The position numbers and the translations under genes are program-made. A stretch of 64,000 nt of DNA from Barnesiella sp. WM24. GTDB lineage: Bacteria > Bacteroidota > Bacteroidia > Bacteroidales > Muribaculaceae. Position 1 is the first letter of the stretch. Each line of letters starts with the position of its first letter. Shown piece after piece: positions 56,765-63,882 of this stretch. Under the pieces are notes generated by a model. It saw only the letters and a list, made by a program, of their open reading frames with translations, was not told where the DNA came from and did no database searches. The stretch spans positions 243,636 through 307,635 of the forward strand of contig NZ_SPPC01000004.1 in NCBI RefSeq assembly GCF_004570975.1, written 5' to 3'.

Positions 56765-57289
56765 ATGTCGAAGACAACGCTGAAAAAGCAACTGAATGAA
56801 CTGACTCGCGAGCAGCTGATTGAAGTGATGCTTGAGCTATATGAGGCGCGCAAGGACGCGAGGGAATATCTGGAATACTATGTAAATCCGGATGAAAAGA
56901 AAATGTATGAAAAATATCGGGCAGTTATAATAAAAGAGTTTTTCCCTGCCAAGGGAAGAGCAAAGGGACGCACATCAGTGTGCAAAAAAGCCATCAAGGA
57001 GTTCACCACACTCCACCCGAGCCCAAGGCTTATTGCCGACCTGAGGCTGACGCTTGTCGAGACCATCTATCAATATGCAGCCGGCATGAGATCGTGGATA
57101 AGAGACTCCCAGGAAGGGACGGCGCTAAGCATGTTTGCCGACACGCTTAAATACCTTTTTGCCAATGGATTGCTTGACGAATACAGCCGCCGGATTGACA
57201 ATCTCCTCGCCGCGGCGGGAAAGCTGCGCGGACCGCTTCGCACAGAAATCATTGAAATCCATAAGGAGTTTATGGAGTCGATAAAATGA
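56765..57289 (+). CDS. DUF6155 family protein
   Basis: A 174-aa helical cytoplasmic protein. The N-terminus MSKTTLKKQLNELTREQLIEVMLELYEARKDAREYLEYY looks like a short DNA- or protein-binding helical hairpin; a basic loop (FFPAKGRAKGRTSVCKKAIKEF) and further helices follow. I recognise the pattern as DUF6155, a Bacteroidetes family of unknown function. It is a single gene. Confidence 0.75.
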   Translation: MSKTTLKKQLNELTREQLIEVMLELYEARKDAREYLEYYVNPDEKKMYEKYRAVIIKEFFPAKGRAKGRTSVCKKAIKEFTTLHPSPRLIADLRLTLVETIYQYAAGMRSWIRDSQEGTALSMFADTLKYLFANGLLDEYSRRIDNLLAAAGKLRGPLRTEIIEIHKEFMESIK

Positions 57290-57697
57290 CATCGGCAACC
57301 CGTCGGAAAAGGCTAAATGTTAAAGGGTTAAGTTAATTTGATAATATTAGCATTAATTTGATAGCCAATTTACTTTTTTTAAGCGTTTTTACACTATAAA
57401 ATCGCTGAAAGCCGCTTCCACAAACGGTTTTAGATTGTTATAGTAATGAAAACAGTGATATTACCCGCTTTTTCACATCCCTCGTCCTCTTTATCGGGTA
57501 GTGATACCGGGCACTGAGGTTCTCATAAATAAATAGTTGAAACGTGAGAGGTGGTGACGGTTTTTAACCGCCACCACCTTTCTATTATATCCTGCAGGCA
57601 TAAGCTTTCGGCAATGACTAATTTCCACGATTATCCGCTACTAAACGGCATTGACATTAAAATAATGTTAAACAACCGACATTTTGTCAGAAAATAT
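57290..57697 (+). other. non-coding stretch with direct repeats
   Basis: About 410 nt without a credible gene. TTAATTTGATA-like sequences occur twice (about 57333 and 57354), and a strong hairpin sits at 57549-57585. No tRNA or rRNA signature is seen. The stretch may hold one small RNA ending at that hairpin. Confidence 0.4.
57549..57585 (+). terminator. orphan terminator-like hairpin
   Basis: AGGTGGTG..GGTT pairs with AACCGCCACCACCT around a T-rich loop, followed by TTCTATT. It is 260 nt after the DUF6155 stop, too far for a normal gene terminator, so it may end a small RNA. Confidence 0.65.
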
Positions 57698-57728
57698 TTT
57701 GTCATATCAGAAATAAGCCATACCTTTG
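57698..57728 (+). promoter_or_regulatory. -33/-7 promoter with no downstream gene
   Basis: TTTG at 57698-57701, 19-nt spacer, TACCTTTG at 57721-57728. One of the best promoters in the window, yet the next coding gene points the other way. Confidence 0.75.
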
Positions 57729-57734
57729 TAACGT

Positions 57735-57799
57735 GTTTTTCATGGTATTAGATTTAAGGTTAACTAAGATTGGTTGTCGGGATGACAATCAATTTTTTT
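57735..57799 (+). ncRNA. predicted small RNA of about 65 nt
   Basis: It runs from the two-box promoter at 57698-57728 to an intrinsic terminator: GATTGGTTGTC (57768-57778) pairs with GACAATCAAT (57784-57793, one G-U pair), followed by seven T. The 33 nt before the terminator are unstructured and AT-rich and could act as a seed. A tiny open frame starting ATGGTATTAG (57752) reads through the terminator, so a leader-like peptide cannot be excluded. Family unknown. Confidence 0.6.
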
Positions 57800-57833
57800 G
57801 TATATACCGACCGGCAATATGCGGCAGTGACAT

Positions 57834-58442
57834 TCAATTCATCCGCGGATTCTGAGGATGATATAACCATCCGCGATAATCAGTGCCCATCATCCTTACC
57901 TGGCGATGCCAGTAACCGTCCTCCGACCCCGTGAGCAATCCTTCAGCATCCGTGATGTGAGCCACAGCCCACACGCCATTGCGCAGCTCCTCGTCAAGCT
58001 GCTTCACGCCCCAGCCGCTATAGCCAAGACAGAAGCGCACATAACCATCCAATGGCATCCCGGAATTGACATAATCGATAATCGCATCAAAATCACCGCC
58101 CACACACACGCCCGGCGCAATCTCTATCGAATCAGGTATAATGTCGCCAAGACGATGCACGACATACATACGGTCGCACGACATCGGGCCGCCACAATAA
58201 ACCGGCACAGCCTCCCTGCGAGTAACAGCACCTACGAGGTCTGACAAGTCATAATTGGTAAGTTTATTTAGAACCACCCCCATAGATGTCTCAGAATGTC
58301 CGTAATCAATCAGGCATATCACGGCATGATTGAAATAACACTCCCTGAGAAACGGCTCCGCGACAAGCAAAGCCCCGCGGAACGCCCTCCTTACCGGCAT
58401 CTTGATATTAAATAAAATGTTTTCAAGTTTTTTCATAGCCAC
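57834..58442 (-). CDS. YqgE/AlgH family protein
   Basis: A 202-aa soluble protein. GALLVAEPFLRECYFNHAVICLIDYGHSETSMGVVLNKLT, the segment VPVYCGGPMSCDRMYVVHRLGD, and VRFCLGYSGWGVKQLDEELRNGVWAV are diagnostic of UPF0301/YqgE. The biochemical role is unknown. Met3 (58436) is an alternative start. It faces the possible small RNA at 57735-57799 on the opposite strand. Confidence 0.92.
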   Translation of the reverse strand: MAMKKLENILFNIKMPVRRAFRGALLVAEPFLRECYFNHAVICLIDYGHSETSMGVVLNKLTNYDLSDLVGAVTRREAVPVYCGGPMSCDRMYVVHRLGDIIPDSIEIAPGVCVGGDFDAIIDYVNSGMPLDGYVRFCLGYSGWGVKQLDEELRNGVWAVAHITDAEGLLTGSEDGYWHRQVRMMGTDYRGWLYHPQNPRMN

Positions 58443-58533
58443 AATTAATTCTCACTCCTCTAAGATACGACTAAAATTCAAAAAACGCAACACTATTATC
58501 AAAATTAAATTCCGGCAATGCACCAAAATACAC

Positions 58534-58555
58534 CTTTTCGTAGTCTTTTCGTAGT
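58534..58555. repeat. tandem 11-bp repeat, CTTTTCGTAGT twice
   Basis: Two adjacent exact copies (58534-58544 and 58545-58555), 212 nt upstream of the tRNA. The 324-nt gap 58443-58766 shows otherwise only the tRNA promoter. Adjacent short repeats near a tRNA attachment site often bind a recombinase; that is inference. Confidence 0.7.
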
Positions 58556-58713
58556 AATAATATCCATGTACATCGACAGAGATATATAAGTCAAGACAAA
58601 TCACCACCTGCAGGCAATGAAAAAAAGTCCAGTTCAGCAAAAGCGCAAAACCACTGAATGTGTGACAGTTAAAAATCGAGCATAAAAATTATTCAAAAAA
58701 ACTTGCAAAAACA

Positions 58714-58745
58714 TTTGGAAGATTCACCAAAACCATATAACTTTG
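58714..58745 (+). promoter_or_regulatory. -33/-7 promoter for tRNA-Gln
   Basis: TTTG at 58714-58717, 20-nt spacer, TAACTTTG at 58738-58745, 21 nt before the mature tRNA. Exact and ideally spaced. Confidence 0.8.
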
Positions 58746-58766
58746 CACTCGCAAACCGATAATAAT

Positions 58767-58837
58767 TGCCTTGTGGTGTAATGGTAGCACGTCGGATTCT
58801 GGTTCCGCCTGTGAGGGTTCGAATCCTTCCAAGGCAA
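58767..58837 (+). tRNA. tRNA-Gln (anticodon CUG)
   Basis: A 71-nt cloverleaf: acceptor arm TGCCTTG/CAAGGCA (7 bp), D arm GTGT/GCAC, anticodon loop TTCTGGT with CTG at 58799-58801, T arm GAGGG/CCTTC with loop TTCGAAT, discriminator A. The 3' CCA is not encoded. The outermost anticodon-stem pair would be U-C (58792 with 58808), a mismatch; G at position 26 could pair with that C instead. The 3' end is the likely attachment site of the element that follows. Confidence 0.93.
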
Positions 58838-58840
58838 CAC

Positions 58841-58886
58841 AAAGAAAGGGCTAAGTCACGCAGACTCAGCTCTTTCTTCTTTTTTA
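58841..58886 (+). terminator. terminator after tRNA-Gln
   Basis: AAGAAAG-GGCT pairs with AGC-TCTTTCTT, with an inner AAGTC/GACT part, followed by CTTTTTT (to 58885). Confidence 0.75.
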
Positions 58887-58914
58887 CCCTGCGCAAAAAT
58901 GTTAAAAATTGTAT

Positions 58915-58978
58915 ATTTGATACTTATTTGATACTTTTCCAAAATTTCAGTCTTTACCACACGCCACAAAAGTATCAA
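58915..58978. repeat. ATTTGATACTT tandem repeat plus inverted copy
   Basis: ATTTGATACTT occurs twice in tandem (58915-58925 and 58926-58936). AGTATCAA, the inverse of its core, follows at 58971-58978. Their place just inside the presumed attachment site fits integrase or excisionase arm sites. The rest of 58838-59115 holds no gene. Confidence 0.65.
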
Positions 58979-59115
58979 CTCAATGGCGCGCAAACAATCT
59001 TAGAGTATCGCTTGTTAGAGTTTTTGAGTGCTAAAATTTCATAACGTTTCAACAAGTATGGTTAAAACTGATTGGCTCTCACGATTTATTAACGCTCTAA
59101 ACCCAACACCTCCCT

Positions 59116-60243
59116 ATGCCACCACCAATGACATTCCGCGATGTTGTACCTGTCTTAGAAAAACTGAGACAGGATATCAAGTATCCTCAGATTGCCAAAT
59201 CAGATTTGGTCTGCCGAAAGGAAATTGCGGAAAATTTCAAGATGTTGTATTCCATTGACCAAGAATCTGTCGTTATAGAGACCCATGCACTTGGCGAGGT
59301 TGGCAGAATACTCGCCAATACCGTTAGGAATCTTTGTGCCGAGATAGTGTGTAGAATTCACACCTACTATGATACATTCCGGGAACTCGATAGAAAGGAA
59401 CGTTCGAAAAGGGACGATTTTGACGAGTATGAAATAAAGCATCTTTTAAATGAATTTGAACTTCTAAAAATTGATGCACAGCTATATCAAGGTTCATTGA
59501 TTGCAAGAGGGAAGATGCCGATGCCTCCCGATTGTACAATGAACGATGTCAACCGTGAGCTTTTCGCATATCATCTTGATGAACATAGGGAGCGTTGGCT
59601 CAAGCGTAAACGGAAATTTCTTGTAAGTCTTCAGAGAAGCATAGAGTTTGATGATTTTCTCGATGAGGAGTCACCACCGCTCTACAGTCGCCTTCGTGAT
59701 GTATGCTCCAAATTATTTACTAATGCCGAGCGATACTTTCCTCCTTGCGAAATAAAGCTCCAGAATAAATTAAGGCTGACATTCGAGCAAAAGATGATGC
59801 ATCGGGGAGGAAGTTTTCTAACACCTCTGGAAGACATAAAGGAACAGACAACTCTCAACATACAGGATAACAAATGCTGGAAGGGAGAATTATTCCCTAT
59901 GATACTCATCTCTGAATTATATGAAGTGTGTAACGATGTATTCGACAATCCGACAGAAACACAGTTTCATTCATCGCTCAATCTCCACGGCAAGCATGAG
60001 CCGATAAGGGTACGTCCCAAGCAAACCATCAAGGCTTGTTATCTCGTATCTAAGCTATATGAGATTGTTCCGGCAAAGCACAAGACAGCATGGCGGGATG
60101 AGATTCTCAACCATCTCGGTATTGAATGGAGTTACTACGAAAAGAAGTATTGTCATCCCCGTGGAAGCGATGCCAGCGCATCGAGTCGGGCTTACGCTGA
60201 CGAGGTGGATGAAATCTTCAAAAAACATAAAAAACGAGCGTGA
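59116..60243 (+). CDS. unrecognised protein at the tRNA end of the element
   Basis: A 375-aa soluble protein, mostly helical and highly charged, without signal peptide or membrane segment. Features seen: a long N-terminal helical part (to about residue 180) rich in Glu, Arg and Lys; KLQNKLRLTFEQKMMHRGG near the middle; and a C-terminal segment PKQTIKACYLVSKLYEIVPAKHKTAWRDEILNHLGIEWSYYEKKY that looks like a small DNA-binding helical domain. It lacks the R-H-R-Y set of tyrosine integrases and a serine recombinase core. Codon use is more AT-rich than that of the next genes. A regulator, as RteC is in larger elements, is one possibility, but I do not recognise the family. Confidence 0.6.
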   Translation: MPPPMTFRDVVPVLEKLRQDIKYPQIAKSDLVCRKEIAENFKMLYSIDQESVVIETHALGEVGRILANTVRNLCAEIVCRIHTYYDTFRELDRKERSKRDDFDEYEIKHLLNEFELLKIDAQLYQGSLIARGKMPMPPDCTMNDVNRELFAYHLDEHRERWLKRKRKFLVSLQRSIEFDDFLDEESPPLYSRLRDVCSKLFTNAERYFPPCEIKLQNKLRLTFEQKMMHRGGSFLTPLEDIKEQTTLNIQDNKCWKGELFPMILISELYEVCNDVFDNPTETQFHSSLNLHGKHEPIRVRPKQTIKACYLVSKLYEIVPAKHKTAWRDEILNHLGIEWSYYEKKYCHPRGSDASASSRAYADEVDEIFKKHKKRA

Positions 60244-60318
60244 TACTCTGTGTGACTCTGTGCTACCACTCGCGCACCACTTTCGCCACTTGAAATTCCA
60301 CTTTTGAGACCTTATGAT

Positions 60319-60353
60319 ACTACCCGTTAGAGCTTGATACTCTGACGGGTAGT
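60319..60353 (+). terminator. terminator after the unrecognised element gene
   Basis: ACTACCCGTTAGAG (60319-60332) pairs with CTCTGACGGGTAGT (60340-60353), a 14-bp stem with one G-U pair and loop CTTGATA, followed by CTTGTTATATCC. Weak U-tract but very stable. Confidence 0.7.
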
Positions 60354-60404
60354 CTTGTTATATCCATAGTCATGCACCACATACACACCACTCATGACCG
60401 GCAG

Positions 60405-60478
60405 TAATTTTGCAGTGTCCGGGAGTTACTCGGATGCGCTCTACAAGAGGGCGGTAAGTACAACTCTAAACAACACTG
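60405..60478 (+). promoter_or_regulatory. -7 promoter element and structured leader of the replication/mobilization operon
   Basis: TAATTTTG (60405-60412) matches TAnnTTTG. The predicted 65-nt leader folds: GAGTT near 60423 can pair with AACTC near 60462, enclosing CGCTC/GAGGGCG. It precedes DUF3853 and probably drives the genes from DUF3853 onward. Confidence 0.5.
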
Positions 60479-60481
60479 CGT

Positions 60482-60802
60482 ATGACAAAAGACCAGTTAC
60501 TCAAACTCCCTCTCTGGCAGTACACCGGAGAACAACTGTTAGAATTGCTTGACTCACGTAATGTCAGGGACAATATTGCCCCCGAAAGCACTGCTTCCAC
60601 TGCAAACCGATGGCTCGTCTATGGGATTGAAGGACTTTGCGAGCTTCTTCAATGCAGCAAAGCTACCGCACACCGCATCAAGAACAGTGGCGTAATTAAG
60701 GATGCCATTACTCAAACAGGCAGAAAAATCATCATCGACGCACAGCTTGCGCTCGAACTCATCCAATCATCAAAGAAGGGAGGTCGCCGATGCAAGATGT
60801 GA
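60482..60802 (+). CDS. DUF3853 family helix-turn-helix protein
   Basis: A 106-aa small protein common in Bacteroidales mobilizable and conjugative elements. KDQLLKLPLWQYTGEQLLELL begins the family pattern. The C-terminal half is a MerR/excisionase-like helix-turn-helix: WLVYGIEGLCELLQCSKATAHRIKNSGVI followed by GRKIIIDAQLALELIQ. It probably binds element DNA as an excisionase-like or regulatory factor. It overlaps the ATPase gene by 13 nt. Confidence 0.85.
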   Translation: MTKDQLLKLPLWQYTGEQLLELLDSRNVRDNIAPESTASTANRWLVYGIEGLCELLQCSKATAHRIKNSGVIKDAITQTGRKIIIDAQLALELIQSSKKGGRRCKM

Positions 60803-61833
60803 AGACTGAAATCCTCCGACTTTGGGAGGAGAAGCAGTTGCGAATCACTGATGAGATTCAGACTGCGCCGGAGGTGCTGTATGCCAACGGCAGTGTTATC
60901 GGCACTCTCGGCAACTTCTCGGCATCGACCGGCAAAGCAAAGAGCAAAAAGACATTCAATGTCGCCGCCATTGTCGGAGCCTCGCTCGTTAACGGCAAAG
61001 TGTTAGGTTACACCGCCGAGTTCCCCGATGACAAGCGTACAATCCTCTACTTCGACACCGAGCAAAGTCCATATCACTGTCAGAAGGTCATGGAGCGCGC
61101 TCTGCGACTGGCGAAGCTGCCGACCGACACACATCCGGAGCATCTTAAATTTGCCGCCCTGCGTCAACTTACACCCTCGTTGCGCCTTGAGGTCATCGAA
61201 CAGGCGATAATCAACACTCCCGGCGTTGGGCTTGTAATCATCGACGGTGTGCGCGACCTGATGTATGACATCAACTGCGCCAAGGAGTCCACCGACCTTA
61301 TCGGCAAGCTGATGGAATGGACTGACAAATTCCAGATACATATCCACACGGTTCTACATCTCAACAAGAGCGATGACAACGCCCGTGGTCATGTAGGCAC
61401 AGAACTCAACAACAAGGCTGAGACAGTCCTTCAGGTGAGCCGAAGCAAAACAGATGATACCGTATCGGAGGTATGTGCCGCTATGATACGCGCCGCCGAG
61501 TTTGACCCGTTTGCCTTCCGGGTGAATGATTACGGTCTGCCGGAGATTGCCAGCGGATATGTGTTCACCGAACCGGGCAAGAAAGCCAGAGATCCGTATC
61601 CCTACAAGGAGCTGACGGAAGAACAGCACCGCGAGGCGTTAGCGGTAGTTTTCGCCAACGGCCCGATAAAAGGTTGCCGCAACTTTGAGGCTGCATTGAA
61701 AGCCGGATATGCCACCTGTGGACACTCGTATTCCAACAACAAGGTCAAGGGCTTAAAGACCTTTCTTGACAACAAAGGCATGATTCGCTACGAGAACCGC
61801 GAATATATCTACAATCCGGATTTCTACTATTGA
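60790..61833 (+). CDS. RepA/DnaB-like AAA ATPase of the element
   Basis: A 347-aa RecA-fold ATPase of the RepA/DnaB-C type used for replication by mobilizable elements. The P-loop region GNFSASTGKAKSKKTFNVAA departs from the standard: it reads GKAKSKKT, with Lys where GK-T has Gly. Other motifs are ILYFDTEQSPYHCQKV (Walker B-like strand with Glu), VGLVIIDGVRDLMYDINCAKES, and IHTVLHLNKSDDNARGHVGTELNNKAETVLQV. The last 60 residues form a winged-helix-like end. It is cotranscribed with DUF3853. Confidence 0.85.
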   Translation: MQDVKTEILRLWEEKQLRITDEIQTAPEVLYANGSVIGTLGNFSASTGKAKSKKTFNVAAIVGASLVNGKVLGYTAEFPDDKRTILYFDTEQSPYHCQKVMERALRLAKLPTDTHPEHLKFAALRQLTPSLRLEVIEQAIINTPGVGLVIIDGVRDLMYDINCAKESTDLIGKLMEWTDKFQIHIHTVLHLNKSDDNARGHVGTELNNKAETVLQVSRSKTDDTVSEVCAAMIRAAEFDPFAFRVNDYGLPEIASGYVFTEPGKKARDPYPYKELTEEQHREALAVVFANGPIKGCRNFEAALKAGYATCGHSYSNNKVKGLKTFLDNKGMIRYENREYIYNPDFYY

Positions 61834-61958
61834 AAACCACAATTTTGGTTTCTTTCTCCGTTGCGCTACGAAAGCGCTTCGCGGTTTGGTTTATCAAAGG
61901 GCATATATAATAGAACCCGAACCAAGAAGAGCCAGCTCACCCAAACATTTTAGAACTC

Positions 61959-62846
61959 ATGATAAAAGAGATTAAATCAATCCCTTTAGCCTCCTTCTTG
62001 TCTCAACTCGGACATGAACCGACGGCGAAAAAAGGAACGAGGCTATGGTATAAGTCGCCATTGCGACAGGAACATACGCCGTCGTTTAAGGTGGAAACCA
62101 CACTCAATTGCTGGTATGATTTCGGACTTGGCAGAGGTGGCAACATTATAGACTTGGCAACCGAAATGTATCAGTCAACAGACCTGCGTTATCTCATGCG
62201 CTGCATTGTCAACAGTTGTCCGGTGCCGTCGGTGCAGACAGTCGCTTCCTCTTATCCCCAGCGGCACTCTGCGCCGAGCATGGAGCGATTTGAGATCGTG
62301 CCACTGGAACACCGCGCACTTGTCGCATACCTCCAAGAGCGTGGTATCCCGGCACACATCGCCAAAGCGAAATGCAAGGAGGCACATTACTGTGTCAACG
62401 GCAGATTTTATTTTGCCGTGGCATTCGAGAATGTCAGCGGTGGCTGGGAACTGCGCAACCGATATTTCAAAGGTTGCTTGGGACGCAAGGACATCTCATA
62501 TCTGCCGTGGGCGAGAGATGGCCCGTCAAAAGAGTGTGCCGTTTTCGAGGGGTTTATTGATTATCTCTCTGCGCTCACACTCGGAATCATCAGCGGAACA
62601 GATGCAATCATACTCAACTCGGTTGTCAATGTCAACAAGGCTGTGCCATATCTCAAAGGCCACACCGCCATCAACTGCTATCTTGACAACGACACAGCCG
62701 GACGAACAGCACTCACCGAGTTGACAGCCATATATGGTTCAACCGTAATTGACCGCTCCATACTATACTCCGAGTTCAACGACTTGAATGAGTATCTTAC
62801 AAATCAAAGTTCCACCAAAAACACACTTTCCAATGAAAACAAATAA
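61959..62846 (+). CDS. Toprim-domain primase with degenerate CHC2 zinc region
   Basis: A 295-aa DNA primase-like protein. The N-terminal part follows CHC2 primases (LWYKSPLRQEHTPSFKVETTLNCWYDFGLGRGGNIIDLA), but of the four zinc ligands only the His (HTPSF) is in place; the Cys positions are Tyr/Ser, Tyr and Gly. The Toprim part has CAVFEGFIDYLSAL (catalytic Glu) and INCYLDNDTAGR (DxD). It should prime element replication or complementary-strand synthesis after transfer. It overlaps DUF3408 by 14 nt. The 125-nt gap before it contains only a small GCGCT/AGCGC hairpin. Confidence 0.87.
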   Translation: MIKEIKSIPLASFLSQLGHEPTAKKGTRLWYKSPLRQEHTPSFKVETTLNCWYDFGLGRGGNIIDLATEMYQSTDLRYLMRCIVNSCPVPSVQTVASSYPQRHSAPSMERFEIVPLEHRALVAYLQERGIPAHIAKAKCKEAHYCVNGRFYFAVAFENVSGGWELRNRYFKGCLGRKDISYLPWARDGPSKECAVFEGFIDYLSALTLGIISGTDAIILNSVVNVNKAVPYLKGHTAINCYLDNDTAGRTALTELTAIYGSTVIDRSILYSEFNDLNEYLTNQSSTKNTLSNENK

Positions 62847-63312
62847 ATCCACCGCATCCAAGTCAACCGAGCTGACCGATGCACCCGAATCCAAAGTATC
62901 AACCATCAAACCACAAATTATTATGCAACCAGATAACTCCATCAACTCAACTCCCACTATCAACGCTGTAGACAGTGACAACGCTGTCAACAGCACCAAT
63001 TCTACCAACACAGACAATCTGTTCGACAACGAGCAGACGACAACCGATACTACCGAGCCACCGAAGCAACAGCGTATCGGCAAGCAACAGCGCAAATCGG
63101 ATTACGCCGATTTCAAGGCTACCTATCTCGCCCCGACAAAACTGATGAAGCGTCACCCGGTCAACATCGAGGACAGCGTATGGGAGAAGCTCGAACGCAT
63201 CGCTCGTATCCTCGGCGACCGCGACACCAGCGTCGGCAGCTACATCAACGCCGTCCTATTGGAGCATCTCAATCTCTATGCCGACGACATCGAAATATGG
63301 CGCAAACTCTGA
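62833..63312 (+). CDS. DUF3408 family protein
   Basis: A 159-aa protein. The first 85 residues are a disordered Ser/Thr/Asn-rich tail (INSTPTINAVDSDNAVNSTN). The C-terminal domain (LMKRHPVNIEDSVWEKLERIARILGDRDTSVGSYINAVLLEHLNLYADDIEIWRKL) is the DUF3408 core, which looks like a ribbon-helix-helix DNA-binding fold as in ParG-type proteins. The family accompanies mob genes in Bacteroidales. The Met at 62833 is used; an ATG at 62788 lies further inside the primase gene. Confidence 0.85.
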   Translation: MKTNKSTASKSTELTDAPESKVSTIKPQIIMQPDNSINSTPTINAVDSDNAVNSTNSTNTDNLFDNEQTTTDTTEPPKQQRIGKQQRKSDYADFKATYLAPTKLMKRHPVNIEDSVWEKLERIARILGDRDTSVGSYINAVLLEHLNLYADDIEIWRKL

Positions 63313-63350
63313 GATGATAATGTCGGGATACCACTGCACCCGGTACACCG

Positions 63351-63473
63351 TGGGGCAGCTTCCCCATGAACGTAGTGAATTGGGAAGGCAAGGATATGTT
63401 TCGGGATTTCTTTTTCTCCGAAAATGCTTCCCGAAACTGCGCAGCATAAGCCGCTCTTTACTTCCCAATTCAC
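63351..63473 (+). other. nested inverted repeats, candidate oriT
   Basis: In the 174-nt gap before mobC there are three inverted repeats: GGGG/CCCC (63352-63365), GTGAATTGGGAAG (63375-63387) with CTTCCCAATTCAC (63461-63473), and nested inside it TTTCGGGA (63399-63406) with TCCCGAAA (63429-63436). The 13-bp outer arms are perfect. Position directly upstream of mobC and relaxase genes is where oriT lies in comparable elements. The nick site cannot be named. Confidence 0.6.
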
Positions 63474-63486
63474 ATAAACCACAACA

Positions 63487-63882
63487 ATGTCTACTATGAG
63501 TAAACCAACTGTCAGGAAGGGCGGTCGTCCCTCTAAACCGACCGATGAGAAGCGCACCCATGTGGTGACAATCAAACTTAACGATGCAGAATACTCCGAC
63601 CTTCTGGAACGGTCAAAAGCCGCCGGAGTAAAGATGGCGGAGTATGTCAGACACGGCGCGTTCCGGCTCACGATTGTCAGTCGCCTGAGCGGGATTGAAC
63701 AGGAAATTGCCAAAGGAATACTAAATCTCAGTTCCGATTTCAATCAGGCAATGACCTGTTTTCATCAGCTCAAACTTCGCAGCGCGGCAAATAAATTAGC
63801 CGCTGTCGTCGATAAGATGTTTGACATTCTCAAAAAATTAAGACCCAATAAAGATACCGATTATGTTTGCAAGAATACTTAA
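63487..63882 (+). CDS. mobC: MobC-like relaxosome accessory protein
   Basis: A 131-aa protein. RKGGRPSKPTDEKRTHVVTIKLNDAEYSDLLERSKAAGVKMAEYVRHGAFR is the ribbon-helix-helix MobC signature with a basic N-terminal arm. The C-terminal half is helical (SGIEQEIAKGILNLSSDFNQAM). It should bind oriT and help the relaxase open the DNA. Met4 (63496) is an alternative start. It overlaps the relaxase start by 20 nt. Confidence 0.88.
   Translation: MSTMSKPTVRKGGRPSKPTDEKRTHVVTIKLNDAEYSDLLERSKAAGVKMAEYVRHGAFRLTIVSRLSGIEQEIAKGILNLSSDFNQAMTCFHQLKLRSAANKLAAVVDKMFDILKKLRPNKDTDYVCKNT

Noticed and set aside
57735..57799. Tiny open frame starting at 57752 as a gene
   Set aside because: It runs through the terminator hairpin into the reverse strand of YqgE, so a protein product is unlikely; a leader peptide stays only a remote option.
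58841..58886. The stem after tRNA-Gln as an attachment-site repeat
   Set aside because: It has a T-rich tail and ordinary terminator form, so transcription termination is enough.
60319..60353. 14-bp inverted repeat as an insertion-sequence end
   Set aside because: No transposase or target duplication nearby; position after a gene fits a terminator.
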